From assembly GCA_964482585.1 (NCBI GenBank), contig CAYZYO010000046.1:1-17242 (forward strand): 17,242 bases of DNA, written 5' to 3'. The position numbers and the translations under genes were made by a program. The notes below the pieces were generated by a model that worked only from the letters and a program-made list of their open reading frames with translations, was not told the origin of the DNA and ran no database searches. Below, in pieces: positions 1 through 7,658 of this stretch. This DNA is from CAYZYO01 sp964482585 (lineage in GTDB: Bacteria > Bacillota > Syntrophomonadia > Syntrophomonadales > Syntrophomonadaceae). The number at the start of each line of letters is the position of its first letter. Within the stretch, counting starts at the first letter, position 1.

Positions 1-1181
1 TAATGACCAGCATTGATAATAATTCAATTATTGGAGTATTTATTGGAGTAGTATTTACTTTCGTTGTCCAGAGCAGTACTGCTACTATCGGGGTTTTACA
101 GGAACTGGCTAACCAGGGAGCAGTTACCTATAACCAGGCAGTTCCGATTCTGTTTGGAGACAACATAGGGACCACTGTTACCGCTTTGCTAGCTGCCATA
201 GGTGCCGGGGTAGCTGCTAAAAGAACAGCATTAACGCATTTTGTATTCAATGCGGTGGGGACAATCATATTTTTACCTTTATTCTTAATAGGAATCTTTA
301 AACCGGTAGTAGTATGTTTAACTAATTACCTCTTTGCGCTAATGCCTGGTTCAGCTGGAACATGGGAGGCTCTAAACATCAAATTGCAAATTGCGCAGAC
401 CCATGCGGTATTCAATATCAGTAATACCTTAATACAGCTGCCATTAGTAGCGCTTTTAGTAATAATTGTAACCAGGTTAATTCCCGATGCCAAAGTGGAA
501 GTAATTGAAGAGCATAAAACTAAATTTATCGATAAAAGGTTTTTAAGTGATCCTTTTCACCCTTCCATAGCTTTTTCCCAGGCAACTAAGGAGACCATGC
601 GAATGGGACAACTTGCTATACAGGCTTTCAGTAATGCCATAGAGTATTTTAAGAGCCGTGATCCCCATTTATTTCATAAAGCAGAAGAACTGGAATCAAC
701 TATTGATACACTGGAAAGAGAAATAACTGACTACATAGTAGCAGCCTCAAAAAGACGCTTATCCCCCAAGGAAACTAACCATGCCTACATAATACTGCAG
801 TCACTTAATGATATTGAAAGAATTGGGGATCATTGTGAGAATATTATTGAACAGGCAAATTATGCTACCGAAAATAATGTTAGTTTCTCCGGTGAAGCCC
901 AGACCGAGTTAAATACTATGGTAGAATTAACCGATAAGACCCTGCACATGGCATTAAGAGCAATTGAATATGAAGACAAACAACTTGCTCGCAGGGTTAT
1001 AAAAAATGAGGAAATAATTGATAAAATGCAGTCAGATTATCGAAAAGCACATATTAGAAGATTAAATGAAAGAATATGTAATGGTAGTAATGGAGCAGTT
1101 TTCTTAGACCTTTTAGGAAACCTGGAAAGAATAAGTGACCACTGCCGCAATATTGCTAACTATGTGCTTGGGGAGGAGTAA
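1..1181 (+). CDS. Na/Pi cotransporter family protein with PhoU-like tail (5' end outside window)
   Basis: Sodium-dependent phosphate transporter of the NptA/PF02690 type, acting in the cytoplasmic membrane. The visible part starts in the second half of the membrane domain: the second QSSTATIG signature lies near residue 24 of the visible frame, followed by GDNIGTTVTALLA and AKRTALTHFVFN, all typical of the second inverted repeat. Hydrophobic segments run to about residue 160. Residues about 195-390 form a PhoU-like helical domain, with the two characteristic DIERIGDHCENI / NLERISDHCRNI segments. Family members are about 540-560 residues, so roughly the first 150-180 residues, including the first QSS repeat, lie upstream. 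The ATG at position 3 is therefore an internal methionine, not the start. No terminator is evident after the stop. The family is clear; the transported ion is inferred from the family. Confidence 0.93.
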   Translation, partial: MTSIDNNSIIGVFIGVVFTFVVQSSTATIGVLQELANQGAVTYNQAVPILFGDNIGTTVTALLAAIGAGVAAKRTALTHFVFNAVGTIIFLPLFLIGIFKPVVVCLTNYLFALMPGSAGTWEALNIKLQIAQTHAVFNISNTLIQLPLVALLVIIVTRLIPDAKVEVIEEHKTKFIDKRFLSDPFHPSIAFSQATKETMRMGQLAIQAFSNAIEYFKSRDPHLFHKAEELESTIDTLEREITDYIVAASKRRLSPKETNHAYIILQSLNDIERIGDHCENIIEQANYATENNVSFSGEAQTELNTMVELTDKTLHMALRAIEYEDKQLARRVIKNEEIIDKMQSDYRKAHIRRLNERICNGSNGAVFLDLLGNLERISDHCRNIANYVLGEE

Positions 1182-1189
1182 AACATTTT

Positions 1190-1390
1190 CTATTTTTCCA
1201 TTTCCATAGGGATGTTCTTTATCTGCTGGTTTACCTGAATAACAACAATAAATGAAGCCATAAGGGCAACACTGGAATGAATGGCTTCAGAATAAACCGC
1301 TAATCATGCCTGCGACACTTTGCATACTCAGTCCCACAGGTTGTTCTGGTCAAAAAGCCCGGCTAGAATCAAATCTCCAATTATCAGATT
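1190..1390 (-). pseudogene. Possible decayed membrane-protein gene remnant
   Basis: Read on the minus strand, three hydrophobic protein-like stretches follow each other in different frames. Upstream is a segment containing LILAGLFDQNNLWD that ends at TGA; next comes MQSVAGMISGLF ending at TGA; last is EAIHSSVALMASFIVVIQ continuing to a TAG at 1190-1192. Joined by two small frame changes they read as one plausible C-terminal membrane segment of about 60 residues. No start codon with a ribosome binding site is present and the family is not recognised. AT-rich DNA yields such strings by chance, so this is only a suggestion. The rest of the gene-free stretch 1182-1546 holds the promoter-like region of the next gene. 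Confidence 0.28.
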
Positions 1391-1438
1391 ATACGTCAAA
1401 TATTATATTTTTTACCATTACCAAAGACCAAATTAATA

Positions 1439-1468
1439 GTAGGGTTTTACCTACAAAACCTATATAAT
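1439..1468 (+). promoter_or_regulatory. Operator-like inverted repeat and -10-like TATAAT upstream of the EamA gene
   Basis: GTAGG (1439-1443) and CCTAC (1450-1454) form a small inverted repeat around GTTTTA. It sits just upstream of a perfect TATAAT at 1463-1468, about 80 bases before the EamA start. No good -35 box is seen 17 bases upstream, so the promoter would need an activator or be weak. The arrangement could be an operator, but short inverted repeats are common. Confidence 0.25.
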
Positions 1469-1546
1469 TAGGAATGAATTTATTGTTTAACTGATTAAAA
1501 TAGGTATATGCAATAAATAAACAATGATCATTTAAGGAGCTTAGTT

Positions 1547-2458
1547 ATGATAACATATATTGCGTTAACTTTTACAGCACTCTTCTGGGGCTTATCTTTC
1601 ATAGGCACCAAGATAGCTTTAACCAGTTTTTCACCATTTGTATGTATTTTTTTACGATTTAGTTTAGCATCTTGTTTTTTCTTATTTATATTAGCCAAAA
1701 AAGGTTCTTTTAGCTCAGGTTTAAAGGAACATAAGAAACTCTTTATTTTAGCTTTATTTCAACCGGGACTGTATTTTACTTTTGAGACTGTAGGTCTTAC
1801 ATATACCAGTGCCTCCGAAGCCTCTATTATACTGGGTTTGGTTCCCCTGGCAGTTATGATATTAGCCAGGGTGCTGCTTGGGGAAGAGATAACTCTGAAA
1901 AACCTTTTTGGAATATCTTTATCAATTATAGGGATTAGCATCCTGGTTTTAGGAGGGCCTGGTTTTGATTGGGCTTTTAAAGGTTCGTTCTATGGTGATA
2001 TTTTAATTCTAGGAGCGGTAATTGCTGCTGCATTTTATATGGTTTTGGCCAGGGATTTAGCCAAAAATCTTTCAGCTTTAGAGATAACCGGTTTCCAGGT
2101 AATTTATGGTACAATTATTTTTTCCCCCTTTTTCCTCATTAAAGCAGGAGAAATACAGTGGGTTATGGTAAGTGTCCAATCTATTGGAGCTATTATTTTT
2201 CTTAGTTTGTTTGCTACCATTGGTGGTTTTTTATCATATAATTTTGCCTTAACCAGGACAACAGCCTCTAAGGCCTCAGTATTTATAAACGGTATTCCGG
2301 TAGTTACAGCAGTAGGAGCATGGCTTATCTTGAGTGAAAGACTTAGTTGGTTACAAATCATTGGGGGTATAATAGTATTATCAGCTGTGTTTATTACTAG
2401 TACCTCCAATATAGCAAAAAATACTGCTGAAAAAAAACGTTTACAGTTACTCGATTAA
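1547..2458 (+). CDS. EamA/DMT-superfamily transporter (putative metabolite exporter)
   Basis: A 303-residue inner-membrane protein of the drug/metabolite transporter superfamily with two EamA repeats, about residues 3-135 and 150-285, giving ten predicted membrane spans. Typical signatures are the N-terminal FTALFWGLSFIGTKIAL, SEASIILGLVPLAVMILA with LLGEEIT at the end of the first repeat, and the second-repeat counterpart SKASVFINGIPVVTAVGAW followed by LSERLSWLQIIGGIIVL. Length and layout match the family. The start is supported by AAGGAGC about 8 bases upstream. The substrate cannot be predicted; relatives export amino acids, nucleobases or other small metabolites. A 40-base gap separates it from the downstream amrS, so the two may be co-transcribed. 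Confidence 0.93.
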   Translation: MITYIALTFTALFWGLSFIGTKIALTSFSPFVCIFLRFSLASCFFLFILAKKGSFSSGLKEHKKLFILALFQPGLYFTFETVGLTYTSASEASIILGLVPLAVMILARVLLGEEITLKNLFGISLSIIGISILVLGGPGFDWAFKGSFYGDILILGAVIAAAFYMVLARDLAKNLSALEITGFQVIYGTIIFSPFFLIKAGEIQWVMVSVQSIGAIIFLSLFATIGGFLSYNFALTRTTASKASVFINGIPVVTAVGAWLILSERLSWLQIIGGIIVLSAVFITSTSNIAKNTAEKKRLQLLD

Positions 2459-2498
2459 GAAGAGTAGAAAAGTAAAAAACAAAGGTGGGGTTATCAAG

Positions 2499-3503
2499 AT
2501 GTCTGATTATCAAGCCATGTATTATGAGATTAAGGATAAATATTTATATTGCCAGCTTTGTCCGCACCACTGCCGGTTAAAGGAAGGACAAACTGGATTA
2601 TGCCGGGTGAGAAAGAACTGTGGTGGAGTTCTTATTGCTGTTAATTATGGTGAGATTTCTTCTATTGCTGTTGATCCAATAGAAAAGAAACCCCTTTTTC
2701 ACTACTATCCGGGAAGTTATATTCTTTCCGTGGGTACTTATGGCTGTAATTTTGACTGTCTTTTTTGTCAGAATTATTCTATTGCTCATAATAATCCTAA
2801 TGTATATTATCTCGATCCCCAATCCCTGGTTGCTGTAGCTGCAAAGGCTCAAAAAAAGGGTTCAATTGGAGTAGCGTTTACCTATAATGAGCCATCTATC
2901 TGGTACGAATATATCATTGATGCTGCACCTTTATTAAAAGAAAAAGGATATAAAGTTGTGCTGGTAAGTAATGGTTTCCTTGAAGAAAAACCGCTAAAAA
3001 CCCTCCGGCCTTTTATTGATGCGGTTAATATAGATGTTAAGGCATTTAGTGAAGATTTTTACCGCAAAATTTGCCGCGGCAGTTTAAGACCGGTGTTAAG
3101 AACGGTGGAAGAGTTATCAGGAAAGGTTCATATTGAAGTTACTACTTTACTGATACCAGGAAAAAATGACAGCTGTAATGAAATCCAAGAATTGTGCCGA
3201 TGGCTTTCGGGTATTGATATAAACATACCCCTACATATAAACAGGTACTATCCAAGTTATAATATGCAAGATATTCCTCCTACACCGACCGCAACCTTGT
3301 ATAATGCTCAAGAAATAGCCTGTCGTTATTTAAATTTTGTATATATAGGTAACCTGGGAAAAGAAAACAACACCTATTGTCCTGACTGCAGTAATATCTT
3401 GATAGAGAGAAACAGTTTTAAGGTGGACCCAGGGGGAATAAAAAGTGGAAAATGTAACCGTTGTGGGCGGGTGATTGATTTTATTGCCGGTAGTTCTAAG
3501 TAA
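2499..3503 (+). CDS. amrS: AmmeMemoRadiSam system radical SAM enzyme AmrS
   Basis: A 334-residue radical S-adenosylmethionine enzyme. The N-terminus carries a cysteine-rich cluster YCQLCPHHCRLKEGQTGLC typical of AmrS. The radical SAM 4Fe-4S motif CNFDCLFCQN (CX3CX2C) follows near residues 84-91, with GVAFTYNEPSIWYEY after it. A C-terminal zinc-ribbon-like region has YCPDC and CNRCG pairs. These features match the family formerly annotated as PflA-like MJ0808-type proteins. The enzyme is named for co-occurrence with AMMECR1 and MEMO proteins; its reaction is not settled as far as I know. Neither partner gene is present in this window, so either the genes are dispersed or only part of the set is here. 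The start has GGTGGGG upstream. Confidence 0.93.
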   Translation: MSDYQAMYYEIKDKYLYCQLCPHHCRLKEGQTGLCRVRKNCGGVLIAVNYGEISSIAVDPIEKKPLFHYYPGSYILSVGTYGCNFDCLFCQNYSIAHNNPNVYYLDPQSLVAVAAKAQKKGSIGVAFTYNEPSIWYEYIIDAAPLLKEKGYKVVLVSNGFLEEKPLKTLRPFIDAVNIDVKAFSEDFYRKICRGSLRPVLRTVEELSGKVHIEVTTLLIPGKNDSCNEIQELCRWLSGIDINIPLHINRYYPSYNMQDIPPTPTATLYNAQEIACRYLNFVYIGNLGKENNTYCPDCSNILIERNSFKVDPGGIKSGKCNRCGRVIDFIAGSSK

Positions 3504-3559
3504 ATATAATACAATTTTTTCGACCTTATGACAACATAATGATTACTTGTAGTAAAAAT

Positions 3560-3608
3560 AAACGGCGTTTTTTGAAATGCAGCAGCGTTCATTTTAAGGC
3601 CGTTTTTT
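3560..3608 (+). terminator. Probable intrinsic terminator after amrS
   Basis: AAACGGC (3560-3566) pairs with GCCGTTT (3599-3605), and the right arm runs into a T6 tract (3603-3608). The enclosed 32 bases can form a smaller imperfect hairpin around GCAGCAGC. It lies about 57 bases after the amrS stop. The large loop lowers confidence. Confidence 0.45.
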
Positions 3609-3745
3609 GTATATTACAGGATTATGTAATGGGACAACTAATTAGAAACGCTGGTACTAAAGAACTGGTTTATTCTATAAGTTTGTGCCTACATAACTAA
3701 TTAATTGAGTCTTTAGTCTTATTTTATTACTGTTATAAAATAGTA

Positions 3746-3751
3746 TATAAT
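3746..3751 (+). promoter_or_regulatory. -10-like box upstream of first membrane paralog
   Basis: A perfect TATAAT lies 53 bases before the chosen start of the next gene. The -35 position 17 bases upstream (TTTATT) is poor. In DNA this AT-rich the match may be chance. Confidence 0.22.
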
Positions 3752-3798
3752 AAAAATAATGGAAGACAAAGAAATATATGGGAGGTAGTCATACTACT

Positions 3799-4269
3799 AT
3801 GGTGGAATTCGTTTTGTTTATGCTGCAGGGAATTCCAGAAATGACAGGTGCGGTTGCTTTGTGTATGATATTAGCACGGGTTAACTTATCCTGGAAAAGA
3901 GCTTTAATAGTTGGCTTGATCTTATCGTTGCTGATTTATGCTGTTAAATCAACAACTGTATTTTGGGGGTTCCACTGTTTATTGGCATTGTTAATTATAA
4001 TGATTTATCTTTTCCGGTATTGTAATGTTCCTATATATTTAGCCTTTACTGCTTCAATAATAACTCAGACTATCCTACTCATCCTGGAGAATATCTTTGT
4101 TTTAATTTCTTTTTATGTGCTCAGTCTTAATAAGGAAATAATATTAACTAACCAGTTTTACTGGTTTTTACAGGGTCTGCCCCAGGCTTTAGCAATTTTA
4201 GGATTGGCGTATTTTCTTAATAAAGTAAAGCCTAAACTATTGTTTGAAACTAATGCTAATAATGCATAA
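3799..4269 (+). CDS. Small polytopic membrane protein of unknown family, paralog of the gene at 4627
   Basis: A 156-residue, very hydrophobic protein with about five predicted membrane spans (roughly residues 4-26, 35-50, 58-73, 78-106, 121-143). I do not recognise a named family. Without gaps it matches the protein encoded at 4627-5097: shared positions include E3-F4, G11, P13-E14, L21-C22, W32-K33-R34, Y47, G57-F58-H59, Y70, Y74 and N76-V77. An upstream in-frame ATG at 3778 exists. I chose 3799 because GGGAGG (3780-3785) lies inside that longer reading and fits as the ribosome binding site, and because the shorter form is exactly as long as its paralog. Two genes downstream lies a membrane sensor kinase, so a role in signalling with that kinase is an inference from position. 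Confidence 0.82.
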   Translation: MVEFVLFMLQGIPEMTGAVALCMILARVNLSWKRALIVGLILSLLIYAVKSTTVFWGFHCLLALLIIMIYLFRYCNVPIYLAFTASIITQTILLILENIFVLISFYVLSLNKEIILTNQFYWFLQGLPQALAILGLAYFLNKVKPKLLFETNANNA

Positions 4270-4303
4270 GAACAGTGAAATATGTTAGTTAGAAAATAAA
4301 TGC

Positions 4304-4451
4304 TTAATGTAGTCACTTTTCTAGATAAGTTGGCCAGGGGCACTGGAGTTTTGGTAAAACCGCAACAAACGGATAGAATCGTAGAGGCGACTTCAGTCGC
4401 CCGCCTGACACTCTGAATTGCGTGATAGGAGACTGAAGCCTCCTCTAGTAA
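4304..4451. repeat. Dispersed intergenic repeat, type A copy 1
   Basis: About 150 bases that recur, visibly related along the whole length, at 7659-7809 (shared GATAAGTTGGCC, then CACTGG.GTTTTGGT, then GTAGAGGC.ACTTCAGTC). Near its right side two inverted arms, GTAGAGGCGACTTCAGTC (4381-4398) and GACTGAAGCCTCCTCTA (4431-4447), would pair into a long hairpin. It occupies most of the gap between the two membrane paralog genes (4270-4626) and may affect read-through between them. No open reading frame is inside. Confidence 0.85.
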
Positions 4452-4626
4452 GTATAAAAATCAAGGATTAACTGCAGGGTTAAAGGCAAAATATCATAAT
4501 TGTTAGCGTGAATCTGTGGTAAAGTATTTCTTTGTTTTCATAAAGTGGTTGTGTCCTCTGGGCATGAGGAGTTAGTTTAATTACTAACATATTATTCTGA
4601 TGGAAACTGAAAGCGGAGAAACTAAA

Positions 4627-5097
4627 TTGAATGAATTTCTTTTATTTATAATGAGGGGATTTCCCGAAAGTATTGGATTAATAAGCCTTTGCTTGGTATT
4701 ATCTGGAGTGCCGGTTTTGTGGAAAAGGGTTTCAGTTTTTGCAGTTTTTTTGACATTAATAACTTATATTATCCGGCATTCACAAATATTTTTTGGCTTC
4801 CATAGTTTGGTAATAATTTTTCTTATTATCGGCTATATGTGGAAGTATTTGAATGTTTTGCTTAAAAAAGCAATGATATCTGGTCTTCTAGGTTTTTTTA
4901 TACTTGGAATTCTAGAATATATGAATTATATATTTTTTTTGTTGGTGATGGATTTAGACCTTGATTTATTTATTAATAGTGCAGATCCAATAAGTATCCT
5001 GGTATTCTTACCACAGAGTATTGCCATGATTTTATTGGCAATAACAGGTAATGCTTTTTTAAAAAACCAAAAGGAAGTTGAGTTAATTGACAATTAA
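4627..5097 (+). CDS. Second small membrane protein of the same unknown family (TTG start)
   Basis: A 156-residue membrane protein, paralog of the one at 3799. It keeps the shared residues E-F, G-x-P-E, L-C, W-K-R, G-F-H, Y-x3-Y-x-N-V and a late L-P-Q, and has about five membrane spans. An ATG at 4600 would add nine residues but has no ribosome binding site. TTG at 4627 is preceded at 8 bases by GCGGAG (4613-4618), and this start makes the two paralogs equal in length and aligned from residue 1, so I prefer it. It ends 31 bases before the sensor kinase gene, a spacing that suggests co-transcription. Function is unknown. Linkage to a kinase with an N-terminal membrane region suggests a sensing or accessory role, which is inference. 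Confidence 0.82.
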   Translation: MNEFLLFIMRGFPESIGLISLCLVLSGVPVLWKRVSVFAVFLTLITYIIRHSQIFFGFHSLVIIFLIIGYMWKYLNVLLKKAMISGLLGFFILGILEYMNYIFFLLVMDLDLDLFINSADPISILVFLPQSIAMILLAITGNAFLKNQKEVELIDN

Positions 5098-5128
5098 GGA
5101 TTAAAAGTATCTTGCATGAGGTAGATAC

Positions 5129-6769
5129 ATGGATATTGAACAAAGACGTAAACAAATACTATATGAGCAGGTTATACTATTACATATTTTCTGTGTATTT
5201 CTTTTTTTAGGGGTAACAGTACAATATTTAAATGTAGTTATTCCTGATTTCAAGTCAATGCGGTATGCAGTATATTTTGCGCCGATTACCGGTATATTTA
5301 TTCTAGAAATTTTGATATTCTATTGGGCTAAGGATAAGTTAACAAATGGTCGCCAGGAAAATGTAGATAGTGTTATCCTGGTTTTTATAGGTTTTCCGCT
5401 TGTAATAGCCGGAATAGTAATATTTATAGCCGGGGATATGATTCCTTATGTCAAACTTCTTTTTATACTACCGGTAATAATTGCCGGCTCAATAGCCGGC
5501 AGAAAAGCAGTTTATTGGGCAGCAGTATCAAGTATTGCTTTATTAATCGTATTTGACTTGCCTATTATTAAGCAGAATTTTATTTACGGTATTTTTGATC
5601 ATAATTTTATTCTTATCTGTACTATATTGATAGCTGGATGGTTTTGTGGTTCAGTATCTGATATAGAGTCTTCCTATCGTCAAGAAATTTCACTATCCAA
5701 ACAAAAAATGGAGGATATCATTAATTTTTTACCTGATGCTACTTTTGTAGTAGATACCCAGGGTAGGGTAGTTACCTGGAACAAGGCTATGGAAGAAATG
5801 ACCGGGATAAAAAGCAGTGATGTATTAGGTAAAGGCAATTATGAATATACTATACCCTTTTATGGTGTCCGCAGGCCGTTGTTAGTTGATATGGTACTAC
5901 ATGATAACAAGGAAATTGAGAGTCAATATTTGTCTATTCAAAAAAATAACGATAATCTTATAGCAGAAACATTTGCTCCAGGGGTTGGTAAAAAGGGAGC
6001 TTTTTTATGGACTAAAGCTACTCCATTATATGATGAAAAGGGAAATATTGTCGGTGGGATTGAATCCCTTAAAGATATAACTGAAATCAAAATGCTGCAG
6101 CAGGAGATTGAAAGAGTGGATAGGCTAAACCTGGTGGGAGAAATGGCAGCCAGTATTGCTCATGAAGTTAGAAATCCTATGACTACAGTTCGCGGTATGC
6201 TGCAGCTGCTCGGAGAGAGTCCAGAATACAATAAAGACAAGACTAGTTTTAATCTTATGATTGAAGAGCTGGACCGGGCAAATGTAATTATTTCTGAATA
6301 TCTAGCCCTGGCCCGTAATAAAATAGTGGATTTACAGGAAAAAAACCTGAATAACATTATTACGGCAATATCTCCGCTACTTAAAGCTGATGCCTTATGT
6401 TCAGATAAAAATATTGTAATTGAGCTTGGAGAAATTGCAGATATAAATGTTGATGAAAAAGAAATCCGCCAGCTCATCTTAAATCTGGTTCGTAACGGCC
6501 TGGAAGCTATGTGCGAGGGCGAGAACCTGACCATACAGACATTTACCGATGGTGATGATGTAGTGTTGTCAATTAAAGATGATGGGCCGGGAATTGCTCC
6601 CGAGGTAATGGAAAAGATCGGCAGTTCCTTTATTACAACTAAAGAGAGTGGAACTGGGTTAGGACTACCGGTTTGTTATAGTATTGCAGCGAGACATAAT
6701 GCCTCAATTAAAGTTGAGACAGGTTCTTTTGGTACTAACTTCCTGGTGTTTTTTAAAGCAGTAGATTAA
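5129..6769 (+). CDS. Membrane PAS-domain sensor histidine kinase (sporulation-kinase-like, orphan)
   Basis: A 546-residue sensor kinase. Residues about 15-190 hold five or six membrane spans with little outside loop. A PAS domain follows at about 195-325 (FLPDATFVVDTQGRVVTWNK). The HisKA dimerisation domain has its phospho-acceptor in SIAHEVRNPMTTVRG, His about residue 345. The ATPase domain shows the N box NLVRNGLEAM (about 452-461), the G1 box DDGPGIAP (about 484) and the G2 box GTGLGLPV (about 512). The HEVRNPMTTVRGMLQ pattern is that of Clostridia/Bacillus kinases feeding the Spo0F/Spo0A pathway. No response regulator is adjacent, which fits an orphan phosphorelay kinase. It follows the two membrane paralogs by 31 bases. 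The start has GAGGT upstream. The signal sensed is unknown. Confidence 0.93.
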   Translation: MDIEQRRKQILYEQVILLHIFCVFLFLGVTVQYLNVVIPDFKSMRYAVYFAPITGIFILEILIFYWAKDKLTNGRQENVDSVILVFIGFPLVIAGIVIFIAGDMIPYVKLLFILPVIIAGSIAGRKAVYWAAVSSIALLIVFDLPIIKQNFIYGIFDHNFILICTILIAGWFCGSVSDIESSYRQEISLSKQKMEDIINFLPDATFVVDTQGRVVTWNKAMEEMTGIKSSDVLGKGNYEYTIPFYGVRRPLLVDMVLHDNKEIESQYLSIQKNNDNLIAETFAPGVGKKGAFLWTKATPLYDEKGNIVGGIESLKDITEIKMLQQEIERVDRLNLVGEMAASIAHEVRNPMTTVRGMLQLLGESPEYNKDKTSFNLMIEELDRANVIISEYLALARNKIVDLQEKNLNNIITAISPLLKADALCSDKNIVIELGEIADINVDEKEIRQLILNLVRNGLEAMCEGENLTIQTFTDGDDVVLSIKDDGPGIAPEVMEKIGSSFITTKESGTGLGLPVCYSIAARHNASIKVETGSFGTNFLVFFKAVD

Positions 6770-6787
6770 CCTGTATTAATCTACTGC
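6758..6787. terminator. Perfect 12-bp hairpin between convergent genes
   Basis: GCAGTAGATTAA (6758-6769) and TTAATCTACTGC (6776-6787) are perfect inverted copies with a six-base loop. The left arm contains the last codons and stop of the kinase gene. The hairpin lies 5 bases before the end of the convergent gene. Runs of T after the stem are short on both strands, so it is a probable bidirectional terminator or mRNA 3'-end stabiliser, not a textbook one. Confidence 0.6.
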
Positions 6788-6792
6788 TAATT

Positions 6793-7545
6793 TCAGTCGT
6801 TTGGCCAAAGGCCGTATTCCCATTTTTCAGCTTCAGGAGAAGGTTTACCAGCTAATAAAGCGGCAAAGGCGAGTAAGGCTTTATGAGCATCACCGATCGG
6901 GTAATAAAAAGCTGTCCAGTTTTCACTATCTTCTCCATCGTGATTAGGGATGACCCAATCAAACTGCCAGGCCAGCTGTAATTCAGAAGGAGCACTATTA
7001 GCTCTTTTTTCTATGTTTTCTAGATCTAATAGTGACAATATAGTTTTTTGGCGTTTAGTACGCCGTAGTAATTTGCGGCGCATTATATCAATTAACAGAT
7101 TCGAAATGTCATTAGATCGTTCTTTTAGCCAGATAATTTCGCTTCGCGATAGTGGAGAGAGAAATATTCTCAGCATTGATACTTCTGACATATCCGGAAG
7201 GTTCCAAAGAGCCCGAGGCACAAAGGGATTCCCTTCAAAAAAAACATTTCCCCCCTGGTTTAAAATCATTTGCACTTCTCTTAAATCTATACCCTGCAGA
7301 TCACCTCGTACATCGAGAGAAATAAAATCATCTTTATTACTAAAGTGTTCTATTTCTTTACGGGAACGAAAGTAATAGTCTATACCTTCAATTTCACCAG
7401 GCCGAGGATCACGGCTGTTATACAAGACTAATTTATGAAGATTATTTTCTAATTCCGGATAAAATAATTTTAATGCCTGGCATAGAGGTCCTTTGCCAAC
7501 ACACGAGGGTCCACCCAACATTATTAAACGACCAGCCGAATTCAT
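6793..7545 (-). CDS. Divergent guanylate-kinase-like protein
   Basis: A 250-residue P-loop NMP-kinase-fold protein. The Walker A loop GGPSCVGKG lies at residues 11-19. The GMP-binding segment SRDPRPGEIEGIDYYF (about 44-59) matches the guanylate kinase pattern T/S-R-x-P-R-x-G-E-x2-G-x-D-Y-x-F. FEGNPFV and an IFLSPLSRSEI segment occupy the places of the usual strand motifs. The protein is longer than housekeeping guanylate kinases (about 190-210 residues), mainly in an arginine-rich middle (MRRKLLRRTKR) and a C-terminal extension ending in LWPND. Those differences suggest a paralog with another substrate or a regulatory role rather than the essential gmk; this is inference. It is the only gene on its strand here, with AAAGG upstream of the start. 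Confidence 0.78.
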   Translation of the reverse strand: MNSAGRLIMLGGPSCVGKGPLCQALKLFYPELENNLHKLVLYNSRDPRPGEIEGIDYYFRSRKEIEHFSNKDDFISLDVRGDLQGIDLREVQMILNQGGNVFFEGNPFVPRALWNLPDMSEVSMLRIFLSPLSRSEIIWLKERSNDISNLLIDIMRRKLLRRTKRQKTILSLLDLENIEKRANSAPSELQLAWQFDWVIPNHDGEDSENWTAFYYPIGDAHKALLAFAALLAGKPSPEAEKWEYGLWPND

Positions 7546-7658
7546 ATTAAATCAACCTTTCACGAATATTATAGCAATCAAATTCGGCACAGTATAAGGT
7601 AAATCCTGTAAATTAAGCAAATAAAAAATATAAAACATGGTTAGTACGAAAAAAACGA

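Noticed and set aside
3..1181. ATG at position 3 as the true start of the Na/Pi transporter
   Set aside because: The protein would lack the first inverted repeat of the membrane domain; the family needs about 150-180 more residues upstream.
6160..6534. 124-codon minus-strand frame inside the sensor kinase gene
   Set aside because: It is the antisense shadow of the HisKA/ATPase region, is rich in serine and arginine as such shadows are, and has no ribosome binding site.
6950..7375. 141-codon plus-strand frame opposite the guanylate-kinase-like gene
   Set aside because: The minus-strand gene has clear P-loop and GMP-binding motifs; the plus-strand frame has a shadow-like serine/arginine-rich composition.
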